Shown here: positions 1 through 8,934 of the stretch, one piece after another
Numbering within the stretch: position 1 is the first letter of the stretch
Layout: every line of letters begins with the position of its first letter
NCBI RefSeq assembly: GCF_009764645.1
Contig: NZ_RWIM01000056.1
Span: forward strand, 1-32,986
Length of the DNA stretch: 32,986 nucleotides
Source: Pseudomonas sp. PB106
Lineage (GTDB): Bacteria; Pseudomonadota; Gammaproteobacteria; Pseudomonadales; Pseudomonadaceae
Direction: 5' to 3'
The notes under the pieces: generated by a model
Told to the model about the DNA's origin: nothing
Seen by the model: only the letters and a program-made list of their open reading frames with translations
The model's database searches: none
Translations under genes and position numbers: made by a program

Positions 1-66
1 GAAGGCTGCGATCTTTTGATCTTCAAAAGCAAAGTCAAAAGATCGCAGCCTTCGGCAGCTCCTGCA
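1..66. repeat. REP doublet, class A (cut by window start)
   Basis: Bases 1-19 and 35-53 are perfect inverted copies (arm GAAGGCTGCGATCTTTTGA), followed by the flank CGGCAGCTCCTGCAG. The same element recurs at 13092-13176 and 14284-14368 with its outer GTAGGAGCTGC arm intact. It lies upstream of the carboxypeptidase gene and probably belongs to the 3' end of a gene outside the window. Confidence 0.85.
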
Positions 67-166
67 GAATGTTCGGCGGTGGTGAAGAGAGAGTCGCATT
101 CGGTGTAGAGCCTCGCGCCGATGTCGGGTACGGTTAAATCCCCCGACGCGAAACAAGGATCGCTTC

Positions 167-1402
167 ATGACGTTCGCATTTCCCCGCTCCCTGTTGGCCG
201 CTAGCCTCGGCGTGTCTTTGACCCTCGCAGCCGCCAGCGCCTTTGCCGAACCGCACAAACAAGTGCTCGCCGATGCCGAGCAATACCAGCCTGAAGCCCT
301 GAAACTGCTGGAGCGATTGGTCAATATCGACTCCGGTTCAGGCTATGAGCCGGGCCTCAAGCAAGTCAGCGACATCGCCATCGACGAACTGAAAAAACTC
401 GGCGCCACCATCGAACTTGTGCCCAACACACCGGAAAAATCCAACCATGTGCTGGCCACGTTCAAAGGCACCGGCAAGGCGAAAATCCTCTTGATGGCGC
501 ACATGGATACGGTGTTCAAGGAAGGCTCGGCTGCCGAGCGGCCATTCCACATCAAGGACGGCCGGGCTTACGGGCCTGGGGTGATGGACGACAAGGGTGG
601 CATCGTCGCCGGGATCTACGCGCTGAAAGTCCTGAAAAATCTCGACTTCAAGGACTACGCGCAAATCACTTTCCTGCTCGACGCCAGTGAAGAAACCGGC
701 TCGGACGTCGCCACCGACCTGATCAAGAAAACCGCCAAACAGCACGACGTGACCCTCAATCTTGAGCCGGGTCGCCCGGCCGATGGTTTGGTGGTGTGGC
801 GCAAGGGCAGCGCGACGGCGCTGGTCGAGGTCAAGGGCAAAGCTGCCCACGCCGGCGTCGCGCCGGAACTGGGGCGCAACGCCGCAATGGAGGCGGCACA
901 CCAGATTCTGCAACTGGGCAAACTCGGCGACGAGGCGAAGAAAACCACCATCAACTTCACCGTGCTCAAGGCCGGTGACCGCACCAACGTGATTCCCGAC
1001 CAAGCCACGGCCAAGGCTGACGTGCGCGCGGCGGTGCCGGAAGAATTCGACCGGATCGAGAAAGACTTGGCGCGGGTGTCTCAGGACAAGCTGATTCCAG
1101 AAACCGAAGTGAAGACTTCACTGCAGCGCGGTTTGCCACCAATGCCGCAGACTGCCGAATCGGATCGTTTGATGGCCATGGCCCAGGGGATTTATGGCGA
1201 GATTGGCCGCAAGTTGACCGAGGAGGGCAGTGGTGGTGCCGCGGATGCCAGTTTGTCTGCCGGGGTGGGCACGCCGACGCTGGATGGTTTCGGGATTGTC
1301 GGCGGCAATATTCATACGCCGGAGGAATACGCCGAGGTGGCGAGTGTGGCGCCACGGATTTATCTGTTGTCGCGGATGATTATGGAGTTGTCAGCCAAGT
1401 AA
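167..1402 (+). CDS. exported glutamate carboxypeptidase (M20 family, carboxypeptidase G2-like)
   Basis: Zinc exopeptidase predicted to remove C-terminal glutamate from peptides or folate-like N-acyl glutamates in the periplasm. The 411-residue length is close to that of Pseudomonas carboxypeptidase G2. A signal peptide fills residues 1-28, with likely cleavage after AFA. The M20 metal and catalytic motifs are in order: AHMDTVF, the bridging Asp in MDDKGG, the Glu pair in DASEETGS, EPGRP, and the late His in GNIHTPEEYAEV. The lid/dimerisation domain follows in the middle of the chain. The ATG is preceded by AAGGA at good spacing. It stands alone between two REP doublets, so it is probably monocistronic. 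Family assignment is firm. The substrate (folate-type, gamma-glutamyl or simple peptide) cannot be read from sequence. Confidence 0.92.
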   Translation: MTFAFPRSLLAASLGVSLTLAAASAFAEPHKQVLADAEQYQPEALKLLERLVNIDSGSGYEPGLKQVSDIAIDELKKLGATIELVPNTPEKSNHVLATFKGTGKAKILLMAHMDTVFKEGSAAERPFHIKDGRAYGPGVMDDKGGIVAGIYALKVLKNLDFKDYAQITFLLDASEETGSDVATDLIKKTAKQHDVTLNLEPGRPADGLVVWRKGSATALVEVKGKAAHAGVAPELGRNAAMEAAHQILQLGKLGDEAKKTTINFTVLKAGDRTNVIPDQATAKADVRAAVPEEFDRIEKDLARVSQDKLIPETEVKTSLQRGLPPMPQTAESDRLMAMAQGIYGEIGRKLTEEGSGGAADASLSAGVGTPTLDGFGIVGGNIHTPEEYAEVASVAPRIYLLSRMIMELSAK

Positions 1403-1413
1403 TCGCGGATTGT

Positions 1414-1524
1414 GATCGTTCCCACGCTCCGCGTGGGAATGCATCCACGGACGCTCCGCGTTCGGCTTTGGATGGGACGCGGAGCGTCCCGGGCGGCATT
1501 CCCACGCAGAGCGTGGGAACGATC
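1414..1524. repeat. REP doublet, class B
   Basis: Outer arms GATCGTTCCCACGC and GCGTGGGAACGATC are inverted copies, each with an internal hairpin (CCCACGCTCCGCGTGGG). A second copy of the class is at 22869-22971. It fills the gap between the convergent carboxypeptidase and oxaloacetate decarboxylase genes and may act as a bidirectional 3' end. Confidence 0.88.
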
Positions 1525-1542
1525 ATGCACCCGATCAACCCA

Positions 1543-2412
1543 TCACTCCTTGACGCTCATGTATTCCTTGGCCCAAAGGATGTATTCCTCCGGCTGGGTA
1601 TAGGTGTGCGTCAATTCAGTCGCGCTCAGGTCGGACGCCTGAGTGAAGATCTGCCGCTGTTCGCGCAGGCTGTCGTAAGTGGCTTTGATCGCGGCGAAGT
1701 AAGCGCCGTGGCCATCGATGGTCACGCGCACGCCGAGTTCGGCCAGGCGTTTGTCGTCGCGCAGCGCCGGGTTGCCGTAGGTCACCAGCATCAGCGGCAC
1801 GGTCAAATGTTCGGCGATTTGCTCGAGCTGATCAAAGTCCTGAATCCCGACCATGCAAATACCATCCGCGCCTGCGGCCTGATACTGGCGAGTACGGCTG
1901 ATGATTTCCTGATTCGGCAGGATGCCGGCGTTGGTGCGGGCGATGATCGCCATTTCCGTATCGACGCGGGCTTCCAGCGCTGCACGGATCTTGCCGACAC
2001 CTTCGGCAACCGTGATTAAGTCAGTCGATTTGCGGCCGAATTGTGCTGGCAGCAAGGTGTCTTCGATGGTCAGGGCGGCGACGCCGGCGCGTTCCAGTTC
2101 AACGATGGTGCGCATCACGTTGAGGGCGTTGCCGTAGCCGTGGTCGGCGTCGGCGATCACCGGCAATTGGGCGACGCGGCCGATGCGGGTGGCCTGTTCG
2201 GCGAACTCGCTGAGGGTGATCAGGGCAAAGTCCGGTGCACCCAGCACCTGCAACGACGCCACCGAGCCACCGAGAATCCCCACTTCAAAGCCCAGATCAG
2301 CGGCAATGCGGGCGGACATCGGGTCGAACACCGAGGCGGTGTGATAACAGGTGTCGGAAGCCAGCAGCTGACGGAAATTACGGCGCAAATCTTGATGAGA
2401 AAGCCTGGTCAT
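1543..2412 (-). CDS. oxaloacetate decarboxylase, PEP mutase/isocitrate lyase superfamily
   Basis: Cytosolic (beta/alpha)8 enzyme, 289 residues, closely resembling the structurally studied P. aeruginosa oxaloacetate decarboxylase PA4872. Mg-binding acidic residues are seen in ADADHGYG (Asp88, Asp90) and IEDT (Glu117, Asp118). His235 in IDGHGAYF falls at the number I recall for the active-site His of PA4872. The frame is open for 25 more codons upstream, but the ATG at 2412 gives the family N-terminus [11 protein letters not shown], so that start is used. It is last in a run of eight minus-strand genes but is 152 bp from its neighbour and may have its own promoter; a TTGACA-like box lies near 2456-2461. 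Family assignment is strong. Oxaloacetate as substrate is inferred from similarity. Methylisocitrate-lyase activity is unlikely. Confidence 0.88.
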   Translation of the reverse strand: MTRLSHQDLRRNFRQLLASDTCYHTASVFDPMSARIAADLGFEVGILGGSVASLQVLGAPDFALITLSEFAEQATRIGRVAQLPVIADADHGYGNALNVMRTIVELERAGVAALTIEDTLLPAQFGRKSTDLITVAEGVGKIRAALEARVDTEMAIIARTNAGILPNQEIISRTRQYQAAGADGICMVGIQDFDQLEQIAEHLTVPLMLVTYGNPALRDDKRLAELGVRVTIDGHGAYFAAIKATYDSLREQRQIFTQASDLSATELTHTYTQPEEYILWAKEYMSVKE

Positions 2413-2564
2413 ACGAGTTCCACCAATACAAAGGAATGGAACGGCTTGAGCAAATGTGTCAACGCCGAAGAATGAAAAGGCTATCACGCGAATGGGTCAA
2501 GGATCATGACGAATTTACGCCGTGACGCTCGATGCGCTGAAAGGGTTCATCTAAAGCAGCGCAG

Positions 2565-3599
2565 TCAGGCCGCGACGGCCTGCTGCTGTTGATTCGGTAA
2601 CATCACCGCCCGCACCGAGTTGCCCGGCTGCAGTTGCAGACGCTGCGCGGTTGAGCGGTCGATCGCCAGGCTGCTGCCGACCCGCCGCGCGCGGGCGACG
2701 GTGATGCGGCAATTCTCCAGACGGCGATTGTGGATCAGCCACAGTGGCGCCTGTTCGTCCGGACTGCCAAGGCTCAGGGTCAGCTCAAGGCTTTCGCGTA
2801 CGGTGCGGATATTGCGCACGGGGGCTTCGATCACCGGGCCACCGTCGAAGATGTCGATGTAGCCTTTGTGGGCAAACCCCTCAGCCTGAAGAATTTTCAA
2901 CGCCGGTTCGGTATTCGGGTGCGCCTGACCAATCGCCGCTTGCGCCTGTTCGGTGAGCAGGCAGGTGTACAGCGGTTGACGCGGCATCAGTTCGGCAATG
3001 AACGATTTGTTGCCCAGCCCCGACAAGTGATCGGCATGGCTGAAATCCATCTGGAAGAAGTGCCGGCCCAGGCTGTCCCAGAACGGTGAACAGCCTTGTT
3101 CATCGGCGCTGCCGCGCAGCTCGGCGATCATTTTCTCGCCAAACAGGTGGGGGAATTCGGCGACGAACAGCAAGCGCCCCAGCGACAGCAGGCGACCGTT
3201 GCTGCCGTGACGATGATCATGGCCAAGAAACAGCGAGCACAGTTCCGATTGGCCGGTCAGTTCATTGTTGAGGAACAGCGTCGGAATCTGCCGCTGAATG
3301 CCCAGATCCGGTGCCGAACTCACGGTCAGCCCGACACGATAGTTGTACCAGGGCTCACGCAGGCCCACCGCGCCGGATAACGCGCTGACACCGACCACGC
3401 GCATGTCGTCGTCTTCGAGCACGAACAGGTAATCGGCATCGGCGCGCTCCACCTGCTCGGCGAATGCCCGATGCGCCCAGCGCACCCGATGGGCGAGGCG
3501 ATCTTCGTTGACCGGCAGGGTGGTGAACCCCGGCCCGGCCTGTTGCACCAGCGTTATCAAGGCGGGCAGGTCGCTGACTTTGACCGGACGGACAATCAT
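2565..3599 (-). CDS. arginine/ornithine N-succinyltransferase beta subunit-like (AruG paralogue)
   Basis: AstA-family acyl-CoA transferase, 344 residues. AruG with AruF transfers succinate from succinyl-CoA to the alpha-amino group of arginine or ornithine, the first step of the AST pathway. Family blocks seen are MIVRPVKVSDLPAL at the N-terminus, YLFVLEDDDMRVVGVSA, GLREPWYNYRVGLTV, FLNNELTGQSELCSLFL, FWDSLGRHFFQMDFS and IAELMPRQPLYTCLL. The frame is open 24 codons further upstream, but the ATG at 3599 gives the conserved start and has a CTCCTT-type Shine-Dalgarno on the other strand. None of the later pathway genes (astD, astB, astE, aruC) is adjacent. From memory of P. aeruginosa AruG, this copy is clearly diverged. 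It is probably a second copy and may prefer another basic amino acid or amine. Confidence 0.85.
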   Translation of the reverse strand: MIVRPVKVSDLPALITLVQQAGPGFTTLPVNEDRLAHRVRWAHRAFAEQVERADADYLFVLEDDDMRVVGVSALSGAVGLREPWYNYRVGLTVSSAPDLGIQRQIPTLFLNNELTGQSELCSLFLGHDHRHGSNGRLLSLGRLLFVAEFPHLFGEKMIAELRGSADEQGCSPFWDSLGRHFFQMDFSHADHLSGLGNKSFIAELMPRQPLYTCLLTEQAQAAIGQAHPNTEPALKILQAEGFAHKGYIDIFDGGPVIEAPVRNIRTVRESLELTLSLGSPDEQAPLWLIHNRRLENCRITVARARRVGSSLAIDRSTAQRLQLQPGNSVRAVMLPNQQQQAVAA

Positions 3600-3660
3600 G
3601 CTGGAACTCCTTCTGCGCGCCTGTTCGGGCACTGTCGTGGGGGGCAGAACCTTGCGCGGT

Positions 3661-4677
3661 TCATAGCGCAATCAGCCGGATCGGGCTGCCATCGGTCACG
3701 TTCAGCGCCGCACACATTGCAGGGGTGAGGGACAGCGGTTGATCGGGTTGGTAATCCAGCTCGGCGACGATGGCGCGGTAGCCATGCAACGCATCGTTAC
3801 TCAGCAGAAAGCGACCTCGGCTATCGATCAGCGCGTGCTCGCGGACGGCGACGGTCTGGCTGCGGGCGATCGAACGAATGTTCGCCGTGCGCGCATACAG
3901 GGTCGGGCCGGCGTCGAACAGGTCGATGTAGCTGTTGGTTTCAAAGCCCTCGTGCTCAAGGATGTCAAAAGCCTCCTGACCGTCCGGGTGAATGCGCCCG
4001 ATGCATTGCTGTGCGGCCAGCGGCAGCATCGGCACGTAAATCGGGTACTGCGGCATCAATTCGGCGAGAAAACTGCGGCTCCGCAACCCGCACAGACGCT
4101 CGGCTTCGGCATACGGCAAGTCGAAGAAGTGTTTGCCCAGCGCATCCCAGAACGGCGAATGGCCGTTTTCGTCGCTGTAGCCGACGATCTCGGTAATCAC
4201 CGCTTCAGCGAAGCGCGGTGCATGGGCGGCGATGAACAACAGTCGCGCGCGTGACAGCAATTCGGAAAACGCGCTGCCGACCAGCGCCGCATCAATGTGA
4301 AAACCGCGCAGCAGGGTGTGGCCGCTGAGGTCATGGCACAGCGACAACGCAGGCACGCCGTGTTCGATGTTGAGCTCGCGCGACGTGCTGGTGAAGTGGC
4401 GGTTGCGCAGGCTGTAGAACGGCTCGTCGAAACCGGCGGTGGCGAGGATTTCCGAGCAACCGACCAAACGTTGGTTGTCGAGGTCTTCGAGCACGAAGAA
4501 ATAATTCTCCGGGCCGTGCGCCGCCGCCACGCTGTCGAACGAGACGACGGAGGCGGCGATTTTCGCTTGCAGACGTTCGCTGTCATCCGGCAGCGATGTC
4601 ACGCCGACCAGGCTGTCGCGGGCCAGCTGTTGCAATTGCGGCAGGTCGGTTGGCTCAACTGGGCGTAAGACCAGCAT
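3661..4677 (-). CDS. arginine/ornithine N-succinyltransferase alpha subunit-like (AruF paralogue)
   Basis: AstA-family protein, 338 residues, partner of the AruG-like gene 61 bp downstream. Family motifs are MLVLRPVEPTDLPQLQ, VGVTSLPDD, YFFVLEDLDNQRLVGCS, DEPFYSLRN, LSLCHDLSGHTLL, EIVGYSDENGHSPFWDAL and LAELMPQYPIYVPMLP. The ATG at 4677 is preceded by AGGAG. A hairpin at 4699-4720 lies just upstream in the mRNA leader. In P. aeruginosa the aruF/aruG pair sits inside the full aru operon. Here it follows an amine permease gene instead, so a duplicated succinyltransferase recruited to another catabolic route is the simplest reading. Whether a canonical aru operon exists elsewhere in this genome cannot be seen. 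Confidence 0.86.
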   Translation of the reverse strand: MLVLRPVEPTDLPQLQQLARDSLVGVTSLPDDSERLQAKIAASVVSFDSVAAAHGPENYFFVLEDLDNQRLVGCSEILATAGFDEPFYSLRNRHFTSTSRELNIEHGVPALSLCHDLSGHTLLRGFHIDAALVGSAFSELLSRARLLFIAAHAPRFAEAVITEIVGYSDENGHSPFWDALGKHFFDLPYAEAERLCGLRSRSFLAELMPQYPIYVPMLPLAAQQCIGRIHPDGQEAFDILEHEGFETNSYIDLFDAGPTLYARTANIRSIARSQTVAVREHALIDSRGRFLLSNDALHGYRAIVAELDYQPDQPLSLTPAMCAALNVTDGSPIRLIAL

Positions 4678-4698
4678 GGATGCACTCCTGTATCAAAG

Positions 4699-4720
4699 GG
4701 TTCGGCGTCTTGGCCGAACC
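4699..4720 (-). other. leader hairpin upstream of the aruF-like gene
   Basis: An 8-bp perfect stem (GGTTCGGC / GCCGAACC) with a 6-nt loop lies in the 118-bp gap between the permease stop and the aruF-like start, shortly before the Shine-Dalgarno. In the minus-strand transcript it is followed only by CTTTG, so it is at best a weak terminator or attenuator. Confidence 0.4.
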
Positions 4721-4795
4721 TGACTATCACTGTCGGTTTCCACGCGTTAAATCGGCGGTCGCCTGATTTGTTGTCAGACGCCGCTCTTTTTCTTG

Positions 4796-6145
4796 TCAGC
4801 CGTTGCTCGGGTCAGGCAGCGCGGTACTGGCGCCGAGCTTGTTGAGGAAAAACAGGTACACCAGGCCCAGAGCGATCCAGATCAGGCCGAGTTTCTGTGC
4901 ATCGACGCCCATGTTGTACATGATGGCCGCGACGATGATGAAGCCGATCACCGGGCAGATCAGATGGCGTACCACCTGACCGGACTTTTGCCGACGCCAG
5001 TAGTAGTTGATCACCGTCAGGTGCAGCAGCATGAAGCCGCTGAGGGCGCCGAAGTTGACCAGCGAGGTCAGGGTGTCGACCGAGTTGATGAACAGGTAGC
5101 AGATCACCAGCGACAGCACGGCAACCAGATAAATGCTCAGGTACGGCGTGTTGTGTTTCGGATGCACCTTGGCCAGCACCTTCGGTAACTTGCCGTCGCG
5201 GGCCATGCCGAACAGCAGGCGCGACACCGCCGCTTGCGAAGTGATCGCCACGGCCACGCCCCAAGCCAGCGCAGTGGCTACGCCAGTGACGGTGGCCAGC
5301 CAGCTGCCGGCGGCGATTTCAGCGATTTCATAGAACGCCGTGTCGGCGGACTTGAAGCCCATGCCCGCCGCCAGATCAGTGGCGATCCAGGTTTGTGCCA
5401 CGAAAATCACGCCCATCACCACCAGTGTGATCAACGCGGCTTTGCCGACGCTCTTGCCCGGATCACCTTTGATTTCTTCGGCGAGTGTCGAGATTGCATC
5501 GAAGCCGAGGAACGACAGCACCGCAATCGACACCGCTTGCATCAGCAGCGCGAAATTGAACGTTTCAGCGTTGTACAGCGGCGCCAGGGTCAGCTCGCCG
5601 TTGCCGCCACCATTGTGCAAAGCGTTCCAGGCGTAGAACAGGAATATGCCCAGTACGACCAGCTGCGCCAGCAGGAAAATGATGTTCATCCGTGCGGTGA
5701 AAGTAATGCCGCGCAGGTTGACGAATGTCGCGCTGACGAGGAACGCCAGAATGAAGCCGACCTTGGGAATGTCCGGGTACAAATGGTTGAGCGCCATCGC
5801 CGCGTATACATACAGCAGCGGCGGAATCAGCAGGTAATCCAGCAACATCAGCCAGCCAGCAATGAAGCCGACATGCTGATTGAGGCCGCGTTGCGCGTAG
5901 GAGTACACCGAGCCTGCAATCGGAAAAGCCTTGGCCATGCTGCCGTAGCTCAGCGCGGTAAACAGCATCGCCACCATCCCGATGATGTACGCCAGCGGCA
6001 CCATCCCCGGCGCTTCGGCGTTGACGTAGCCATATACGCCGAACGGGGCGATGGGGATCATGAAGATCATCCCGTACACCACCAGGTCGGTGAGGGTCAG
6101 GCTACGTTTCAACTCTTGCTTGTAGCCGAATTCTTCAATTTCCAT
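4796..6145 (-). CDS. APC-family amino acid/amine permease
   Basis: Inner-membrane amino acid-polyamine-organocation transporter, 449 residues with about twelve hydrophobic segments. The first transmembrane segment carries the family block LVVYGMIFMIPIAPFGVYG and the N-terminal half ends in the typical LLIPPLLYVYAA region. It resembles PuuP-type putrescine importers and, as I recall, P. aeruginosa PA5510. The frame is open to a TTG at 6169, but the ATG at 6145 has AAGGAG nine bases upstream and is chosen. It sits directly after the N-formylglutamate amidohydrolase-like gene on the same strand, so it probably imports the amine or amino acid that the cluster degrades. The exact substrate is not determinable. 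Confidence 0.88.
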   Translation of the reverse strand: MEIEEFGYKQELKRSLTLTDLVVYGMIFMIPIAPFGVYGYVNAEAPGMVPLAYIIGMVAMLFTALSYGSMAKAFPIAGSVYSYAQRGLNQHVGFIAGWLMLLDYLLIPPLLYVYAAMALNHLYPDIPKVGFILAFLVSATFVNLRGITFTARMNIIFLLAQLVVLGIFLFYAWNALHNGGGNGELTLAPLYNAETFNFALLMQAVSIAVLSFLGFDAISTLAEEIKGDPGKSVGKAALITLVVMGVIFVAQTWIATDLAAGMGFKSADTAFYEIAEIAAGSWLATVTGVATALAWGVAVAITSQAAVSRLLFGMARDGKLPKVLAKVHPKHNTPYLSIYLVAVLSLVICYLFINSVDTLTSLVNFGALSGFMLLHLTVINYYWRRQKSGQVVRHLICPVIGFIIVAAIMYNMGVDAQKLGLIWIALGLVYLFFLNKLGASTALPDPSNG

Positions 6146-6223
6146 GAAGCGCAACTCCTTGTCAGCCAATCGGTCGTTTTAGTTGTTATATCGGTCCATC
6201 GTTTACAGCTTCAGCCATCTTCG

Positions 6224-6976
6224 TTACAGCAATGGCGCGAGGTATCCGGCCCAGCGCGAGATATCTTCGCGACTGCGCAACAAGTCGTTGCGCACCTCGA
6301 TCAGCACCGAGTCCAGGCCACGGGCATCGCCGTGCACCGGCACGGTCATGTCGCCCAGCGGGTCGATCTTGTACGGCTGATTACCGGCAACCTTCAGCGG
6401 ATGCTCGCCGAGACCATCGAGCAGGCGCTGCGCGTAGTCTTTGGCCTGCCCGAACAGCACGCCAAGCTCCAGAGGGCGCGGCTGGCCGTAATACACCGGG
6501 GTAAAACTGTGAATTCCCACCACTCGCACGGGTTGACCCTGAGCGATGCGCTCGTCGATCAAGGTCTGCAAGCGGGCGTGAAACGGTTTGAACAGCGTCT
6601 GACGGCGGTATTCGCGTGTCGCTTCATCCAGTTCGCGGTTGCCCGGAATCTGATAAATCTCGCTCTGCGCCGGGATGCTGTCCGGCGCATGCCGTGGCCG
6701 GTTCAGATCGATCAGCAGGCGCGAGTAATTGGCGCTCAGCAGCGTGGCGCCGAGTTGTTCCGACAGTTGCTCGGCCAACTGCAATGCGCCGATGTCCCAA
6801 GCGATGTGCTCACGCGCGGCGGCCTCGTCCAGGCCCAGATTGTTCAGGGCCTCGGGGATGTAGCGACTGGCGTGCTCGCACACCAGAATCACCGGGTGAG
6901 TCGAGTCGGCGCGGCTCAGGTTGTAGACCGGGCGGGTGTACAACCCAAGCTCGGCGGATTCAGTACAGGCGTGCAT
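6224..6976 (-). CDS. N-formylglutamate amidohydrolase-like hydrolase
   Basis: Cytosolic protein of 250 residues in the N-formylglutamate amidohydrolase (HutG-type) family. Characteristic pieces are VILVCEHASRYIPE near the N-terminus, AWDIGALQLAEQL, SRLLIDLNRPRHA and VVGIHSFTPVYYG. The family hydrolyses N-formyl or related acyl amide bonds of glutamate. Neighbours encode no histidine-degrading enzymes, so a role in hut-type histidine breakdown is doubtful; the true substrate may be a gamma-glutamylated or N-acylated intermediate. The coding start overlaps the 3' end of the GS-like gene: ATG at 6976 (17-bp overlap) or GTG at 6985. Neither has a strong Shine-Dalgarno, which points to translational coupling. 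Order and family match what I recall as PA5509. Confidence 0.82.
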   Translation of the reverse strand: MHACTESAELGLYTRPVYNLSRADSTHPVILVCEHASRYIPEALNNLGLDEAAAREHIAWDIGALQLAEQLSEQLGATLLSANYSRLLIDLNRPRHAPDSIPAQSEIYQIPGNRELDEATREYRRQTLFKPFHARLQTLIDERIAQGQPVRVVGIHSFTPVYYGQPRPLELGVLFGQAKDYAQRLLDGLGEHPLKVAGNQPYKIDPLGDMTVPVHGDARGLDSVLIEVRNDLLRSREDISRWAGYLAPLL

Positions 6977-8291
6977 AGTGCTCACACAAGTCAGCGGGCG
7001 AGAGCTGTTCCGTCAGCGCCAGTTCCTCGGTTTTAAGGGCGTAATAGGTGTCGAGCAACGGCTTGGGCAGCCATTCGATCAAGGCAGCACTGTCGCGCAG
7101 GCAATCCAGTGCCTGGCTCAGCGAGACGGGCAGGGCGACGATGCCCCGCGCCTTGCGTTGCTCGTCGTTGAGTGAATCGGGAATTTCATCGGTGATCGCG
7201 TTCAGCGCCAGACGCTGCTCGATGCCCAGGCGCCCGGCGATCAATAGCGCGGCCATGGCCAAATGCGGCGAGGCGGTGGCGTCCATGGCACGGAATTCCA
7301 GGTTGAACTGGTTCGCCACGGATTTGCCGCCGAGGGTCACGGTCGGGCAGATGCGCAGCGCCGCTTCACGGTTCTGTTGGCCGAGGCAGGCGTAAGAGGC
7401 GCTCCAGTGGTGCGGTTGCAGACGTTCGTACGACACCGGTGTCGGTGCGGTGAACGCGCACAGTGCCGGCAAGTAATGCAGGATGCCCGCCGCCCAATGT
7501 TGGCCAAGCGTCGACAGACCATTGCTGGTGCCCGCGTCGTAAAGCATCGGCACACCGCCCAGATCGAGCAGGCTGACGTGCAGGTGCACGCCGTTGCACA
7601 CCGCGTCCGCCGCAGTCTTCGGGGCGAAACTCAAATCCAGGCCCATTTGCCGGGCGATTTCGCGGGTAATCTCGCGCACATTCACCGCGCGGTCCGCTGC
7701 CGCTACGCCAAGCGTCGGGCGGCAGGTGATTTCGTATTGATGCTTGCCGTATTCGGGCAGAAACATTTCCGGCTCGACCCCGCCGGCGCGCAAGGCGCTG
7801 AGCAACCAGCCGCCGAACTCGGCGCCTTGGCGTTGAGCTTCGAGGGAGAAGGCCAAATGTTCGGCGAAACCGGCGTGCAGATTGAATTCGTGTTCGAACG
7901 CGGCGTTGACCTGCAAGCCCAACGTGTCGCGATAACGCTCGATTTCATCACGCAACAGCGTGCGCGGGCAGGCGCCCCACGGACGGCCATCGGTCTCGCG
8001 GATGTCGCCGTGGATGAAGTCCAGCGCTGGCGCATTGGCGTCCGGGCCATTGCTGACGGTGACACGGCTGCCCATGTCGGGGATCAGGCGCAGATCGCCA
8101 TAGGCGCCCCACGGATTGGTCGAGGCAATGATGTCCTGCGGCGTCAACGCGCTGTTGGCGGGCACCCAACCGCAACCGGCGGCTTGATAGTTTTCCAGCT
8201 CATCGGTGGGAAACGAGCGGCCCCGGGTAATGCCAATCAGGTCAGTGGTGACCAGCGTGGTCATCGGCAGCGGCGTCAGGCGTGCGCTCAT
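6960..8291 (-). CDS. glutamine synthetase-like gamma-glutamyl-amine ligase
   Basis: ATP-dependent ligase of the glutamine synthetase family, 443 residues, predicted to join glutamate to an organic amine rather than to ammonia. GS catalytic blocks are FEHEF (Glu133/Glu135, metal), GKHQYEI (about 183-188), NGVHLHVS (233-240), NREAALR (307-313, glutamate site) and LEFRAMDATASPHLA (331-345). The regulatory adenylylation tyrosine region of housekeeping GlnA is not recognisable. The ATG at 8291 overlaps the upstream stop as ATGA, so the gene is translationally coupled to the isochorismatase-like gene; the frame continues upstream but only as overlap. Its order matches, as I recall, P. aeruginosa PA5508, a GS homologue used with amines and not a true GlnA. 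The amine substrate is unknown. Confidence 0.87.
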   Translation of the reverse strand: MSARLTPLPMTTLVTTDLIGITRGRSFPTDELENYQAAGCGWVPANSALTPQDIIASTNPWGAYGDLRLIPDMGSRVTVSNGPDANAPALDFIHGDIRETDGRPWGACPRTLLRDEIERYRDTLGLQVNAAFEHEFNLHAGFAEHLAFSLEAQRQGAEFGGWLLSALRAGGVEPEMFLPEYGKHQYEITCRPTLGVAAADRAVNVREITREIARQMGLDLSFAPKTAADAVCNGVHLHVSLLDLGGVPMLYDAGTSNGLSTLGQHWAAGILHYLPALCAFTAPTPVSYERLQPHHWSASYACLGQQNREAALRICPTVTLGGKSVANQFNLEFRAMDATASPHLAMAALLIAGRLGIEQRLALNAITDEIPDSLNDEQRKARGIVALPVSLSQALDCLRDSAALIEWLPKPLLDTYYALKTEELALTEQLSPADLCEHYARLY

Positions 8292-8932
8292 GGCTGCATC
8301 TCCTGCAAGCGACCGAGCACAGTGTCGGTGTCGGTGATCCAGCAGTAACCCTTGATCGCGTTCAGGCAGGCGTGATGACGCTCGGCGCTGTAGGTGGCGC
8401 AGGCGTCTTCGACCAGCGTGACCAGATAACCGCGATCGGCGGCGTCGCGCACCGCCATGTCGACGCACTGGTCGGTGACGATGCCGGCGATGATCAGATG
8501 ACGGGTTTCCAGGTTGCGCAGCACGTAATCGATGTTGGTCGAATTGAACACGCCGGACGACGTCTTGGGCAGGACGATTTCGTTTTCCACCGGGGTCAGC
8601 TCGGCAATGACCTGCGCCTGTGGGCTGCCCTTGGGCAAGTGCATGTCCGACAGTTTGTGGTCGAGGGAGCGGTCGCGGCCGTCGGCGGTCAGGCTTTCGA
8701 TAATCGTGTGCAGCACGTTCTGCCGCGCCTCGCGAAAGGCGCTCAGCAGGCGTTGTTGATTGGGGATCACCTGCGTGCGGGCGCGGTGGAGGAAGTACTC
8801 GGCGTCAGGCCCGGTGAGGTGCGGGTCGAACTGCGGTTCAAGCCAGGCCCGCTGCATGTCCACCAGCAGCAGAGCGCTGTGGTCAGTGACAAACGGCAAG
8901 TCCCGCGGCGAGCGGTGGGGAAGGCTGAACAT
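8288..8932 (-). CDS. isochorismatase-like cysteine hydrolase
   Basis: Cytosolic alpha/beta hydrolase of the isochorismatase/nicotinamidase superfamily, 214 residues. The expected catalytic triad is visible: Asp25 in LLLVDMQ, Lys123 in LPKTSSGVF, and Cys156 in GIVTDQCVDMAVRDA. The family cleaves C-N bonds such as N-carbamoyl, ureido or amide groups (RutB, biuret hydrolase, N-carbamoylsarcosine amidase), so an amidase role on a cluster intermediate is more likely than isochorismate hydrolysis. The start has a GGAGG-type site lying inside the end of the RpiR gene, leaving two bases between the genes, and its stop overlaps the next start. It is thus the first enzyme gene of the regulator-led operon (PA5507-like position). 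Confidence 0.86.
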   Translation of the reverse strand: MFSLPHRSPRDLPFVTDHSALLLVDMQRAWLEPQFDPHLTGPDAEYFLHRARTQVIPNQQRLLSAFREARQNVLHTIIESLTADGRDRSLDHKLSDMHLPKGSPQAQVIAELTPVENEIVLPKTSSGVFNSTNIDYVLRNLETRHLIIAGIVTDQCVDMAVRDAADRGYLVTLVEDACATYSAERHHACLNAIKGYCWITDTDTVLGRLQEMQP

Positions 8933-8934
8933 CC

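Noticed and set aside
5234..7036. 600-codon open frame on the plus strand
   Set aside because: It runs antisense to the permease and formylglutamase-like genes, which have motifs and ribosome-binding sites. Its protein is low-complexity His/Gln/Arg-rich, typical of a shadow frame in GC-rich DNA.
7263..8348. 361-codon plus-strand frame opposite the GS-like gene
   Set aside because: Composition and position mark it as a shadow of the ligase gene on the other strand.
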